From assembly GCA_009785335.1 (NCBI GenBank), contig WQWM01000001.1, forward strand, positions 62,001-126,000: DNA of 64,000 nt, read 5' to 3'. Source of the DNA: Oscillospiraceae bacterium. Its GTDB lineage: Bacteria > Bacillota > Clostridia > Oscillospirales > Acutalibacteraceae. The notes beneath the pieces are model-generated. The model had not been told where the DNA came from, did not search any database, and was given only the letters and a program-made list of their open reading frames with translations. Below are positions 8,018 through 16,746 of the stretch, in pieces; the stretch's first letter is position 1, and the number at the start of each line of letters is the position of its first letter. The position numbers and the translations under genes are program-made.

Positions 8018-8989
8018 ATGCGACAACATTTATTTTTTGGTCTGCTGGTTTTGTTGCTGCTGCTGCTGGTGCCGCTGCTGAGTTTAGCTTGGCGCGTGCC
8101 GGTGGAGCCTGAGCAGCCGCAGCCGCAAACTACCCAAGCGCAGCCCCCCGCGCAGCAAGACAGTGATCGCACCATTCAGGTGTTGCGCCAAGCCACCGGT
8201 GAAGTGGAAACCATCAGGCTTGAGGAATACCTCATTGGCGTGGTGGCTGCCGAAATGCCCGCACTGTTTCACGAGCAAGCCCTGATGGCACAGGCCGTGG
8301 CGGCCTACACCTTCACACGCTACCGCCTTGAAGTGGGGGGCGCAAACACCATCAGTGACGCATGGGAGAATGACCAGGGCTATCTTTCGCCCGAACAACG
8401 CCGCGAACGCTGGGGCGCGAGCTTTGCGCAGCACGAGGCCACCATCACCCATGCCGTGCGTGAAGTTTACGGCTACTCTCTGCAACACAATAGCCTGCCT
8501 ATCTTTGCAGCCTACCATGCCATGAGTGCCGGGCAAACTGAAAACGCCGGCGACTATTGGGGACGCGACCTGCCCTTTTTGCGCAGCGTGGAAAGCCCCG
8601 GCTGCCGCCTAGCCCCCAATTTTGAGGTCACCACAACCTTTTCGCTCACGGAGATTCGTCAAGCCTTGGGTGAACTGCCGGGGGTTAGTCTCACCGGTGA
8701 GCCCGCAACATGGTTCGGCACGCCCATTCGCACGCAAGCGGGCACCGTGGCGCAAATTCCTGTGGGGGGCGAGAATCTCACTGGGCGACAGCTGCGGCAA
8801 GCACTTGGGCTGCGCAGTTCTAACTTCAGCGTGGCATTCACCGACGGCGAGTTTCGCATCACCACACAGGGCTTTGGGCATGGCGTGGGCATGAGCCAAA
8901 CCGGTGCAGACCACATGGCGCAGCAAGGCAGCACTTGGCGCGAGATTTTGATGCACTATTACCAAGGCGCAGAATTGGTTAATGCGTAA
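8018..8989 (+). CDS. spoIID: Stage II sporulation protein D (SpoIID/LytB domain)
   Basis: 323 residues. SpoIID is a lytic transglycosylase that, with SpoIIM and SpoIIP, thins septal peptidoglycan during engulfment of the forespore. An N-terminal membrane anchor (about 8-26) and a short Pro/Gln linker precede the SpoIID domain. Visible signatures are LEEYLIGVVAAEMP with its catalytic Glu, QALMAQAVAAYTFTRYR, YHAMSAGQTENAGDYWG, and GFGHGVGMSQTGADHMAQ at the end. ATG at 8018 after GAGGGAAG; a TTG one codon earlier is less likely. It stands alone, divergent from the 7922 operon. I see no clear sigma-A promoter, which would fit sporulation-specific transcription. Confidence 0.93.
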   Translation: MRQHLFFGLLVLLLLLLVPLLSLAWRVPVEPEQPQPQTTQAQPPAQQDSDRTIQVLRQATGEVETIRLEEYLIGVVAAEMPALFHEQALMAQAVAAYTFTRYRLEVGGANTISDAWENDQGYLSPEQRRERWGASFAQHEATITHAVREVYGYSLQHNSLPIFAAYHAMSAGQTENAGDYWGRDLPFLRSVESPGCRLAPNFEVTTTFSLTEIRQALGELPGVSLTGEPATWFGTPIRTQAGTVAQIPVGGENLTGRQLRQALGLRSSNFSVAFTDGEFRITTQGFGHGVGMSQTGADHMAQQGSTWREILMHYYQGAELVNA

Positions 8990-9019
8990 TGCTTAATTGG
9001 CGGTGCGCAGGCGGTGGGC

Positions 9020-9049
9020 TTGACAACCTCCCCTCTCATCCTGTATAAT
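9020..9049 (+). promoter_or_regulatory. Promoter for the gene at 9082
   Basis: TTGACA (9020-9025), 18-bp spacer, TATAAT (9044-9049). Transcription would start near 9056, which rules out the ATG at 9058 as the translation start and supports the one at 9082. Confidence 0.8.
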
Positions 9050-9081
9050 AGACCCTAATGTTACACACATGGGGGTCTTTT

Positions 9082-9720
9082 ATGTTAGTGAAAACTTATC
9101 GCGGCACAGCAAGCGAACGTTGCGTGGTTGCGCTGGAAACGCAACGGTTCATGCTGCGGCAGCCAGCCGAACTTGTGCTGGCGTTTTTGCATGATGACTA
9201 CAGCACATTGCATGGCTGCGATGGCAACCCGCCCACGCCCGAACAAGCCGAACACTATTACGAGCAATTTTCGCAGCACAGTGCTGCGCCGCTGCTGCGT
9301 GATATGATCAACCATGTGCTGGTGTGTGAACAAGAGCGCGGGTTTGACCCCGTGACGCGGCTGGCAGCCTATGCCTTTGCACACGACATGTTTGACCTGA
9401 GCCGTGTGGCCAGCTTTAGCCAACGCGTGACGCTTGAAACCAGCGTGGATAGCCAAAACCGCGATATGCTCAGCCGCTGGAATATACTCGCACAAAGCGG
9501 CAAGACGCAGACGCAGCGAGAGCTGTTTGACGCCCTGCTGGAAGATGCACAGGCGGCGGGCAACCCGTTTACGCTGACCCTTGCGGCGGAGTTTTCGTCG
9601 CCGTCACAGCTGTTGAAGTCCATCGTGGTGGAGATGGTGCATATGCGTGTGCTGCTGTGCTGCTGCGATTGTGGCCGTTATGCACTTGCAGCCGACACGC
9701 TGCCTTGCGCATGCACATAA
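9082..9720 (+). CDS. Hypothetical protein with C-terminal Cys cluster
   Basis: 212 residues from the ATG at 9082, which has GGGGG upstream and lies downstream of the predicted transcription start. Mostly helical, without signal peptide or membrane segment. The C-terminus has a cysteine cluster (LLCCCDCGRYALAADTLPCAC) that resembles a treble-clef or zinc-ribbon end, with C-x-C, CGRY and a distal CxC. Such CGRYF-like ends occur in uncharacterised Clostridial proteins. It lies alone between spoIID and the secreted paralogue pair. Function unknown. Confidence 0.65.
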   Translation: MLVKTYRGTASERCVVALETQRFMLRQPAELVLAFLHDDYSTLHGCDGNPPTPEQAEHYYEQFSQHSAAPLLRDMINHVLVCEQERGFDPVTRLAAYAFAHDMFDLSRVASFSQRVTLETSVDSQNRDMLSRWNILAQSGKTQTQRELFDALLEDAQAAGNPFTLTLAAEFSSPSQLLKSIVVEMVHMRVLLCCCDCGRYALAADTLPCACT

Positions 9721-9800
9721 AAATTTCACAAAATAATGAGGAAAATTTAACAGTTGCACGACAAACCAAGTGTACCCATTACATATGAAGGAGAAAAATC

Positions 9801-10736
9801 ATGAAAAAGATACTTAGTGTTGTTCTTTCTGCTGCGTTGTTGCTGAGCGTGTTCGGCATTGGTGCAAGCGCCGTCGTTGACCATAGCTTGCAATTCCAGC
9901 TGCCTGTTGTGACGGCCATTGAAGCCGAGTGGAATGGGGAGATTGTGCTCAGCCGCTGGCTTGCGCCTACATTTAGCTCTGCAAATGTTGATGTGACCGT
10001 GTATTTCGATGATGGGACCTATGAAGCGCTTGCTGACAGATGGTCGAGTAGCGTTCATGACCAATGGTGGCAAGTGAGTACCGCACTTTGTCATGAAACC
10101 TCGGTAGTTACTGTGTTTTATCAGGATTCTCGTTTGCAAAGCGAATGGTTTGGTGATGCAGAGTGCTGCTGCGAGGTGGACTGGGATGGGTTTTATGCCA
10201 CGCTGCCGCAAGCTGCATTTGATTTCCCCGCCGACTACATTGAGACGTTTTTGCAAGAGTTTACACCATTCACTGCGCTTTCGCTAGAAGATTACGCAAG
10301 CCCCCCTTTCTATGGCACGCATGTATTCACCTTCACCGCACCCGAGAGCTGTGATTATTACTTTGGCTTTGGCCACACGGGCTGGGGACCCATTACCGTG
10401 CTGGATGCGCAACACAACATCATTGCAAGCAGTTGGAATCAGATGCTCGTTGCATTGCAAGCTGGCGAAACCTATTATGTTGTTGCATATTCGCTGCATG
10501 AACATGAAGCAACTTTTATTGTTTCCGAGCGGCAACAGCAACCGTCGGGGCAGCTCACTTGGTGGCAGCGAGTGAATAACTGGGCTGGGCAGTTTTCTAA
10601 TAGCCTGTTGGGGCGCATTATTCTTTCACCGTTTGTGATTATATTTTGGTCTGGTTGGGCACTGTTTCAATTCATCAGCAATGGCGCGTATGCATTGCTT
10701 GCTTGGTTGTTGTATGGCGGTTGGATCTGGTTCTGA
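9801..10736 (+). CDS. Secreted protein, first of a tandem paralogue pair
   Basis: 311 residues. Sec signal peptide MKKILSVVLSAALLLSVF with a probable cut after ASA. The mature part is aromatic- and acid-rich (WNGEIVL, VTVYFDDGTYEAL, VDWDGFYATLPQ), and a hydrophobic C-terminal segment ends in Trp-rich residues (YGGWIWF), so the protein may stay membrane-bound. The neighbour at 10772 shares the whole layout. Between the signal and the C-terminus the pair conserves the 'FDDGT' beta-strand region, a 'DW..FYATLP' block, and a 'YYVVA' block. Start has an AAGGAG site. Function unknown; exported beta-sandwich-like protein is the most I can say. Confidence 0.75.
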   Translation: MKKILSVVLSAALLLSVFGIGASAVVDHSLQFQLPVVTAIEAEWNGEIVLSRWLAPTFSSANVDVTVYFDDGTYEALADRWSSSVHDQWWQVSTALCHETSVVTVFYQDSRLQSEWFGDAECCCEVDWDGFYATLPQAAFDFPADYIETFLQEFTPFTALSLEDYASPPFYGTHVFTFTAPESCDYYFGFGHTGWGPITVLDAQHNIIASSWNQMLVALQAGETYYVVAYSLHEHEATFIVSERQQQPSGQLTWWQRVNNWAGQFSNSLLGRIILSPFVIIFWSGWALFQFISNGAYALLAWLLYGGWIWF

Positions 10737-10771
10737 TAAACAAAACGCGACTATATAAAGGAGAAAAATTC

Positions 10772-11707
10772 ATGAAAAAAATACTTAGCGTTGTTTTATC
10801 CGCTGCGTTATTGCTGAGCGTGTTCGGCGTTGGTGCAAGTGCCGTTGTTGACCATAGCTTGCAGTTTAACCCACCGATGATTGAAGACATTGAGGTTAGC
10901 TGGAATGGCGACATTCTGCTGGGAAGTCGCTGGGCAGATAGCTATTCGCAACAAGTTTTGGCACCTGTTTTCAGTCCCCAAAACCTAGATGTTACTGTAT
11001 TTTTTGACGATGGTACTTCTGAGGTGTTAGAGCATTGGTATGGCGAATTCTGGGTGACTGGAAATAGTTTTTGGTGGGAAGTGCGTTTTGTCTATAATCT
11101 TGATGCCAATAATGTAGCGGTGCGCTTGTTCTGCTCTCGTTTGCGTGACGCTGCGCTACAAGAAGATGATTTTGATTGGACAACGTTCTACGCTACGCTG
11201 CCGAACGACACCATTGAGAATATTCCTGAAAATTTTGTTGATGAATTTCTTGCGCAGCAATCCCCTGCAATGGAGATTGCGCTTGGGAAAAGCACTACGT
11301 TCACTGGCATGCGTGTGCTCACATTCACTGTGCCCGAAACTCGCCGATATGGTTTAGGATGGCTTGAAAATAGGGGGAGCCTTCTTGTTTTCAACGCACA
11401 ACATGAAGTCAAAGTAGACACTTGGGGTGGTTTTACAGCTGAATTTCAAGCCAATAACGTCTATTACGTAGTTGCAACACCTCAAAACGAAGACCGCGCT
11501 CTAGTTATGCTGCTCAACGCCAGCGAGCCGCAGCCTTGGCAACCCACGCTATATCAACGCTGGCTGAACTGGCTGGATGATATGAGTTGGCGGTTGAGTC
11601 GCAACGCGTTAGGCAGGATTTTGATTATTTTTGCTGTGCCGTTTGTTGTGGTCATCAGCCTTGTGTTGCTGCCGATCTCGTGGGTTATCCACGGCTGGTG
11701 GTTTTAA
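10772..11707 (+). CDS. Secreted protein, second of a tandem paralogue pair
   Basis: 311 residues, the same length as its upstream paralogue and with a nearly identical signal peptide (MKKILSVVLSAALLLSVFGV). The ATG at 10772 has AAAGGAG nine bases upstream; the frame is open for 42 codons before it without a site. Shared blocks are WNGDILL, VTVFFDDGT, DWTTFYATLP and VYYVVAT, ending with a hydrophobic C-terminal stretch closing in HGWWF. The 35-bp gap between the two genes holds only a ribosome binding site, so they are an operon from a recent tandem duplication. A related signal peptide also starts the secreted protein at 33401. Confidence 0.75.
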   Translation: MKKILSVVLSAALLLSVFGVGASAVVDHSLQFNPPMIEDIEVSWNGDILLGSRWADSYSQQVLAPVFSPQNLDVTVFFDDGTSEVLEHWYGEFWVTGNSFWWEVRFVYNLDANNVAVRLFCSRLRDAALQEDDFDWTTFYATLPNDTIENIPENFVDEFLAQQSPAMEIALGKSTTFTGMRVLTFTVPETRRYGLGWLENRGSLLVFNAQHEVKVDTWGGFTAEFQANNVYYVVATPQNEDRALVMLLNASEPQPWQPTLYQRWLNWLDDMSWRLSRNALGRILIIFAVPFVVVISLVLLPISWVIHGWWF

Positions 11708-11722
11708 TCTCAAACAACACAA

Positions 11723-11756
11723 CAGGGTAGCTCAACTGTGAGCTACCCTGCTTTTT
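11723..11756 (+). terminator. Terminator between the secreted pair and glgP (convergent)
   Basis: A perfect 12-bp stem CAGGGTAGCTCA / TGAGCTACCCTG with a 4-nt loop, followed by CTTTTT. It lies between convergent genes and may work in both directions. Confidence 0.9.
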
Positions 11757-11764
11757 AATGCTGA

Positions 11765-14149
11765 TTAGTGGATGCGCCAGATATCACGCGCATAGTCCCC
11801 CACTGCGCGGTCGGCGGCAAAGATGCCCGACGCAGCAATGTTGTGCAGTGCCATGCGGTTCCAGTGGGTGGTGTCGCGATAGGCTGTAGCTGCGGCGGCT
11901 TGCGCTGTGCGATAATCCGCGAAGTCCGCGAGGACGAGGTAGGGATCCCAGTGAATGGTGCTCCACAGCTCGCGGAACTCACGCCCGGCCACGCCATTGT
12001 TGATGAACTCAAACACGCGGCGGATTTCAGCGTTGTTGTTGTGGAAATCCATGGGCATGTAATCGTGACGCAGGCTTTCCACTTCATCCGTGCGCAGGCC
12101 AAAAATGAAGATGTTATCATCACCCACAGCCTGATGAATTTCTACATTTGCGCCATCAAGGGTGCCCAATGTGAGCGCGCCGTTCATCATCAGCTTCATG
12201 TTGCCGGTGCCGCTGGCTTCGGTGCCCGCAAGGGAGATTTGCTGGCTGATTTCCGCGGCGGGAATGAGTGCCTCGGCCATGCTGACACAATAATTCTCGA
12301 GGAAATGCACTTGCAGGCGGCCGGCCACGTCGGGGTCGTTGTTGATCAATTTGCCCAGCTGAATAATAAAGCTGATGATCTGCTTAGCCATGAAATAGCC
12401 GCTGGCAGCCTTGGCCGCAAACAGATAGGTGCGCGGCACAACCTCACGCGCGGGATTTTTTTTGATGGCCAGATATTCCGCCAAAATGTGAAAGGCGTTG
12501 AGGTGCTGGCGTTTATACTCATGCAGACGTTTGATTTGTACGTCGAAAATCGTGTTAGGGTTGATGGTAATCCCCTGCTGCTTGAGGATTTTTTGCGCAA
12601 ATTCCTGCTTGTTGGCCAGCTTGATTTGCTGCAGGGCTTGCAGCACTTGCGCGTCGTTTGCATAGTCATGCAGCTTGGCGAGTTCTTCACCACGGCGTAC
12701 AAAACCGTCGCCAATGAGTTCTTTAAGCAGCCCTGTTAGCCGTGGATTGGCTTGGCAAAGCCATCTGCGGTGAGCGATGCCATTGGTGACGTTGCCGAAT
12801 TTGTGCGGGAACACACTTGCAAAATCGCTAAACAACTCTTGACAAATGAGGTCGCTGTGCAGGGCAGACACGCCGTTGACGTAATAACAAGCGGCGCAAC
12901 ACAGGTTTGCCATGTTCACGCTGCCGTGGTTAATGATGGCGGTGCGGTCTACTTTTGCAGCATCGTGGGTAAGCTCCCACATTTGTGTGCGAAAACGATT
13001 GTTGATTTCCACGATGATTTGATACACCCGCGGCAGCAAACGACGCACGAGATCCTCGCTCCATTGCTCCAGAGCCTCGGGCATCACGGTATGGTTAGTG
13101 TAAGCAAATGTACGCGTGACGATGTCCCAGGCTTTATCCCAACTATAGCCACAGTCGTCCAGCAACAGGCGCATGAGTTCGGGAATCGCCATGGTGGGAT
13201 GGGTGTCGTTGATATGAATGGCGGCGTGGTCCGGCAAACTGTCCATCGTGCCATACTCGCGCAGGTGACGATGCACGATTTCCTGCATGCTTGCGCTAAC
13301 GAGGAAATATTGCTGGCGCAAACGCAATGCCTTACCTTCGGGATGGTTATCGGCGGGATATAGCCCTTTGGAGATCATCTCGGCCATGGCGTTTTCTTCC
13401 ACGCTGGCCATATAATCACCGCTGATGAATCGTTCCATATCAAAGCCTTGCTTTTTTGCGCTCCACAAGCGCAGGCGGCTAACGCCCTTGCCGTCGTGCC
13501 CGGCCACCATCATGTCAAATGGCACAGCGGTGACGGTTTGCGCACCCACGGTTTTCACGTGGTGATGGCCCTCGTGCCACATTTCCTCCACTTGCCCCTC
13601 AAAGGTCACCGTGCGGGCTTGTTCATCGTGTTCCACCAGCCACACTTTGCCGCCGGGCAGCCAGATGTCAGGCAGTTCGGCTTGCCAGCCGTCCACGATT
13701 TTTTGCGCAAAGATGCCGAATTCATACAGAATGCTGTAACCCGTAGCCGGAATTTCAAGCGTGGCAAGTGCGTCGAGATAGCAAGCGGCCAAGCGGCCAA
13801 GGCCGCCGTTACCTAAGCCTGCGTCTGGCTCGCAAGCATAGAGATTATCCAGCTGCACGCCCATGTCGGCTAGGGTATCTTGGGCAAGTTCGGTTAGCCC
13901 CAAGCTGTGCAGGGTGTTCTTGAGCGAACGCCCCATGAGGAATTCCATGCTGAGGTAATACACACGCTTTTTGCCGCGGGTGGTCTCGCTGAATTCGCCG
14001 CGTTGTTCGCCCAGCATGGCGCGCAGCAGCCCTGCCAAGGCTTTGTAATAGTGCTCATCGGTGGCATCTTTGGGCAGCACGCCCAAAAAGCGGCTGAGCC
14101 GATTGGTTAATTGTGCCTTGAGTTGTTCTTTCGTTTGTGGTGGTTGCAT
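11765..14149 (-). CDS. glgP: Glycogen/starch/alpha-glucan phosphorylase
   Basis: 794 residues, the usual length for the family. It releases glucose-1-phosphate from the non-reducing ends of alpha-1,4-glucans using pyridoxal phosphate. The PLP lysine lies in EASGTGNMKLMMNGALTLGT. Other family blocks are YLSMEFLMGRSLKN near the N-terminus, GNGGLGRLAACYLDALATL, HINDTHPTMAIPELMR, and KRLHEYKRQHLN. ATG at 14149 with AAAGGA upstream. The stop of the toxin gene lies only 14 bp before this start, so glgP may be co-transcribed with the toxin-antitoxin pair. No other glycogen genes are in view. Confidence 0.95.
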   Translation of the reverse strand: MQPPQTKEQLKAQLTNRLSRFLGVLPKDATDEHYYKALAGLLRAMLGEQRGEFSETTRGKKRVYYLSMEFLMGRSLKNTLHSLGLTELAQDTLADMGVQLDNLYACEPDAGLGNGGLGRLAACYLDALATLEIPATGYSILYEFGIFAQKIVDGWQAELPDIWLPGGKVWLVEHDEQARTVTFEGQVEEMWHEGHHHVKTVGAQTVTAVPFDMMVAGHDGKGVSRLRLWSAKKQGFDMERFISGDYMASVEENAMAEMISKGLYPADNHPEGKALRLRQQYFLVSASMQEIVHRHLREYGTMDSLPDHAAIHINDTHPTMAIPELMRLLLDDCGYSWDKAWDIVTRTFAYTNHTVMPEALEQWSEDLVRRLLPRVYQIIVEINNRFRTQMWELTHDAAKVDRTAIINHGSVNMANLCCAACYYVNGVSALHSDLICQELFSDFASVFPHKFGNVTNGIAHRRWLCQANPRLTGLLKELIGDGFVRRGEELAKLHDYANDAQVLQALQQIKLANKQEFAQKILKQQGITINPNTIFDVQIKRLHEYKRQHLNAFHILAEYLAIKKNPAREVVPRTYLFAAKAASGYFMAKQIISFIIQLGKLINNDPDVAGRLQVHFLENYCVSMAEALIPAAEISQQISLAGTEASGTGNMKLMMNGALTLGTLDGANVEIHQAVGDDNIFIFGLRTDEVESLRHDYMPMDFHNNNAEIRRVFEFINNGVAGREFRELWSTIHWDPYLVLADFADYRTAQAAAATAYRDTTHWNRMALHNIAASGIFAADRAVGDYARDIWRIH

Positions 14150-14163
14150 AAAGTGTCCTTTAA

Positions 14164-14478
14164 TTATGTTAAAATTTGGTCGAGATTCCGACGACCATAA
14201 ATAAAACGTTGAATATAGACTGTATTCGTTCTTTCATCTACGCTGTAAAACAACGCATAATTGCGTATGTTGATACGACGATATACGGTGGATGTGCCAT
14301 CAGATAAAGTGAACACACGCCCTGAGCAAGGTGAATTCGCTAGAGATTTTATGCTTTGATAGGCATCCGCAACCAGTCGTTCGGCGGCTTTGGGAGCACC
14401 CAAGCGATACGTGATATAATGCGAAATTTCTTCCGCATCTTTATAAAATGAAGCCGTCAGAACGATATTATACTTCAT
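14164..14478 (-). CDS. RelE/ParE-family toxin
   Basis: 104 residues from the ATG at 14478, placed 6-9 bases after GAGGATG; two ATGs closer in (14484, 14487) are poorly spaced. Family features: NIVLTASFYKDAEEISHYI at the N-terminus, then GAPKAAERLVADAYQSIKSLANSP, RINIRNYALFYSVDE, and IQRFIYGRRNLDQIL at the C-terminus, as in the ParE/RelE fold where the terminal Arg and hydrophobic residues matter. The RelE branch cleaves mRNA on the ribosome and ParE poisons gyrase; sequence alone does not separate them. Overlaps the antitoxin gene by 11 bp. Confidence 0.85.
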   Translation of the reverse strand: MKYNIVLTASFYKDAEEISHYITYRLGAPKAAERLVADAYQSIKSLANSPCSGRVFTLSDGTSTVYRRINIRNYALFYSVDERTNTVYIQRFIYGRRNLDQILT

Positions 14479-14656
14479 TTTCATCATCCTCGTATTGCGC
14501 CAAAGATGCGCGTAGCCGTGCGAAACCTTCCTCAAAAGGTATCACATTGCCAGTTGCTATGTCGCGTTCGCTTTGCTCCAGCATTAACAAGATGCGCATT
14601 TCATCCAGCTGGTCAAGCATGCGTTCTAACATTTTGGGTTGCAGCGTTCTAGACAT
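14468..14656 (-). CDS. Cognate antitoxin of the RelE/ParE module
   Basis: 62 residues from the ATG at 14656, with AGAGGTGAT upstream. Helical, acidic at the C-terminus (QYEDDENEV). The segment RDIATGNVIPFEEGFARLR matches the toxin-wrapping C-terminal type seen in antitoxins of RelE/ParE systems ('..G..I..ee....l'). Its promoter lies in the end of thyX. It overlaps the toxin gene by 11 bp, so the two products are made together. Such antitoxins usually repress their own promoter. Confidence 0.8.
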   Translation of the reverse strand: MSRTLQPKMLERMLDQLDEMRILLMLEQSERDIATGNVIPFEEGFARLRASLAQYEDDENEV

Positions 14657-14674
14657 AAAAATCACCTCTACCAT

Positions 14675-14703
14675 AGTATACACGATTTCCGCTAAACTTG
14701 CAA
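14675..14703 (-). promoter_or_regulatory. Promoter of the toxin-antitoxin pair
   Basis: TTGCAA (14703-14698), 17-bp spacer, TATACT (14680-14675) on the minus strand. It overlaps the thyX stop codon (14692), so the module has its own promoter inside the upstream gene. Confidence 0.7.
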
Positions 14704-15312
14704 GTCCTCAAATACCACTGGCACGAACTGCTGCATCGTTTGCAGCATCATGCACGCGATTTCGCGCATTTGCGGGTGCGATTGTTTGGCGCAGCGCAAC
14801 TTGAAAAAATGCCGCCATGCCCGCAGGTTCAAGCTCATGATAATCTCGGTTTTCAGGCTGTTTGGCAGGATAGACCGCGCCTGCTCTGCTGTGGCACCGG
14901 CTTGCACGAGAGCGAGATATTGTTGCTCGATGTGTGCCATGGTGCTATGCCATAGGGCGTACTGCGGGGAATCTTCTGCCCAAAAGCAGGGCTTGATAAA
15001 CGTGAGTTCGCTGCCGAACACGCCTTTGGCATAGTTACAATAGCGTGTGCTTTCTTGGCTGTAGCTAGCCAAGCGATGGCGCACGATTTCGTGGGTTACG
15101 CCGCGGTCACACACCACGTGGGCGGTGATTTGCGCGTGCTCAAGCACAGACTCATGCCCATGTTTAATGAGCATGGCCACGAATTTTTGCGCGCTGGTTT
15201 CGGTGATTTTGTCTTCGCTTTTGTAGCACACGCGGCCAGCGCGCTCAATTTTGCGCAGGATTTCGTCGCCGCAGATGGGTTCAAATTCAAATGAAGGGCT
15301 GATGATTTTCAT
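14692..15312 (-). CDS. thyX: FAD-dependent thymidylate synthase
   Basis: 206 residues. It makes dTMP from dUMP using methylene-tetrahydrofolate and reduced FAD. The ThyX signature RHRxxSxxxxSxR is complete as RHRLASYSQESTR (78-90). HESVLEHA (53-60) and the C-terminal NLRAWRHFFKLRC are also typical; the second is part of the substrate and FAD-binding region. ATG at 15312 with AAAGG upstream. The toxin-antitoxin promoter overlaps its 3' end. Confidence 0.95.
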   Translation of the reverse strand: MKIISPSFEFEPICGDEILRKIERAGRVCYKSEDKITETSAQKFVAMLIKHGHESVLEHAQITAHVVCDRGVTHEIVRHRLASYSQESTRYCNYAKGVFGSELTFIKPCFWAEDSPQYALWHSTMAHIEQQYLALVQAGATAEQARSILPNSLKTEIIMSLNLRAWRHFFKLRCAKQSHPQMREIACMMLQTMQQFVPVVFEDLQV

Positions 15313-15381
15313 GGTTAGGCCTTTCTATGTTCTCCAAACGATATATGTACTTAAGTGCAATTTTATTTGGGGTTTGGGTTT

Positions 15382-15527
15382 GCCACCCTCACCCCTCGCT
15401 ACTCGGGGAGCTCCCTCCCAGGGAGGGAGCGTGGGCTTGCAGCCAAAAATTTCGATATCGTTATCCTCTTAATCCTCAGCTCCCTCCTTGGGAGGGAGCT
15501 GGCCGCCTCGGGCGGACTGAGGGTGGC
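15382..15527 (-). repeat. MITE-like palindromic repeat with terminal inverted repeats
   Basis: A 146-bp element in the rmuC-thyX gap bounded by GCCACCCTCA (15382-15391) and its exact reverse complement TGAGGGTGGC (15518-15527). Inside are two strong hairpins, GCTCCCTCCCAGGGAGGGAGC and GCTCCCTCCTTGGGAGGGAG. Related elements lie at 23617-23690, 45975-46100 and 52006-52137. No coding capacity. Confidence 0.8.
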
Positions 15528-15561
15528 ATGCGAGCAAATCAATTTGTTTGAAAGACACGCC

Positions 15562-16668
15562 CTACTCCAGCAACAACGCGATTTCACTTTCGGGCAGGCG
15601 CTCCACCTCGCGCAGCTTGCGGGTCATTACGTTGGTGCGAGTGCCCACGAGTTTGTCCAGTTCGCTGTCTGCCGCGCGAATTTTCTTCTGTGCGCTGTCG
15701 AGTGCTACGGCAAAGGTTTCGAACTCCGTGCGCACAGCACCCAGCACCTTCCAAACCTCCACCGAGCGTTGTTCAATCGCCAGGGTTTTGAAGCCCATTT
15801 GCAACGCGTTGAGATACGCAGAAAGCGTTGACGGACCCGTAACCGCAACGCCGTAATCACGTTGCAAGGACTCGAACAGTTCGGGGTGTTGCGTTACCTC
15901 GGCGTATAGACCCTCGGTGGGCAAAAACAAAATGGCGAAGTTGGTTGTGTGCGGTGGATTGATGTATTTTTCCGCAATATCCTTGGCAAAACCACGCAGT
16001 CGTGCGGCCAAATTGCGGCGCGCAAGCTCAATGATATCTTTGTCGCCCAGCTCCATGCCTTCCATCAACCGCTCATAATCCTCTGTGGGGAACTTCGAGT
16101 CAATGGGCATCCACACGCCCTCGGGCAAGCGCAGCGCGAAGTCTACCCGCCGCTGTGAATCAGGCACCACCGCCACGTTGCGTTCATATTGCCCCGGATG
16201 CAGCATTTGCTCAAGAATGCGTTCCAGCTGCACTTCGCCAAATGTGCCGCGAATCTTTACATTGGTCAGTGCCTTTTTTAGACCACCGACATCGGCGGCA
16301 AGGGTTTTCATCTCACCCAGGCCGCGCTGCACATGGTCGAGATGCTCACTGACGGACTTGAATGATTCCGCTAGGCGACGCTCAAGCGTGGTTTGCAGTT
16401 TTTCGTCCACGGTGGCGCGCATTTGCTCCAGCTTTTGCTCGTTGGAGTTGCGCAGCACCTCCATTTGACGGGCGATTTCGCTGCGCTGCAAGGCTTGTCC
16501 CTGCCCGATTTCCTGCCGCGAGCGAGCAAATTCGTCGCCGATGTAACGCAGGAGCACGGGCGTGTTATCTTGCGTTTTGTTGCGGCGCAAGTGTTGCAGG
16601 ATAAGCACAGCCACGACCAGTGCCCCCACCGCTGCGATAAATGCTAAAATGGCGAATAGTTCTGTCAT
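15562..16668 (-). CDS. rmuC: DNA recombination protein RmuC
   Basis: 368 residues from the ATG at 16668 (GGGGGT upstream); the frame is open 20 codons further but lacks a site. An N-terminal membrane anchor (about 5-28) is followed by a coiled coil (about 45-130), then the RmuC core with VKIRGTFGEVQLERILEQML, LPIDSKFP-like PIDSKFPTEDYERL and FAILFLPTEGLYAEV. RmuC proteins are linked to limiting inversion and rearrangement at short inverted repeats in E. coli, probably as restriction-like nucleases. Own promoter at 16689-16717. That role is of interest in a window so rich in inverted repeats. Confidence 0.93.
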   Translation of the reverse strand: MTELFAILAFIAAVGALVVAVLILQHLRRNKTQDNTPVLLRYIGDEFARSRQEIGQGQALQRSEIARQMEVLRNSNEQKLEQMRATVDEKLQTTLERRLAESFKSVSEHLDHVQRGLGEMKTLAADVGGLKKALTNVKIRGTFGEVQLERILEQMLHPGQYERNVAVVPDSQRRVDFALRLPEGVWMPIDSKFPTEDYERLMEGMELGDKDIIELARRNLAARLRGFAKDIAEKYINPPHTTNFAILFLPTEGLYAEVTQHPELFESLQRDYGVAVTGPSTLSAYLNALQMGFKTLAIEQRSVEVWKVLGAVRTEFETFAVALDSAQKKIRAADSELDKLVGTRTNVMTRKLREVERLPESEIALLLE

Positions 16669-16688
16669 GATATATACCCCCAAATTAT

Positions 16689-16717
16689 ATTGTAGCACAT
16701 TTGCGGCAGGAATGCAA
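16689..16717 (-). promoter_or_regulatory. Promoter of rmuC
   Basis: TTGCAT (16717-16712), 17-bp spacer, TACAAT (16694-16689), preceded by TGC (extended -10), on the minus strand. Confidence 0.7.
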
Positions 16718-16746
16718 GAAAAAATCACTTGGCATCAACCAAGTGA
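16717..16746 (-). terminator. Terminator upstream of rmuC
   Basis: On the minus strand TCACTTGG (16746-16739), loop TTGATG, CCAAGTGA (16732-16725), then TTTTTT. It blocks read-through from the LPQTG gene into rmuC. Confidence 0.85.

Noticed and set aside
11768-12739. Plus-strand ORF of 323 codons opposite glgP
   Set aside because: No ribosome binding site, His/Cys-rich shadow composition, and fully within the well-supported glgP gene.
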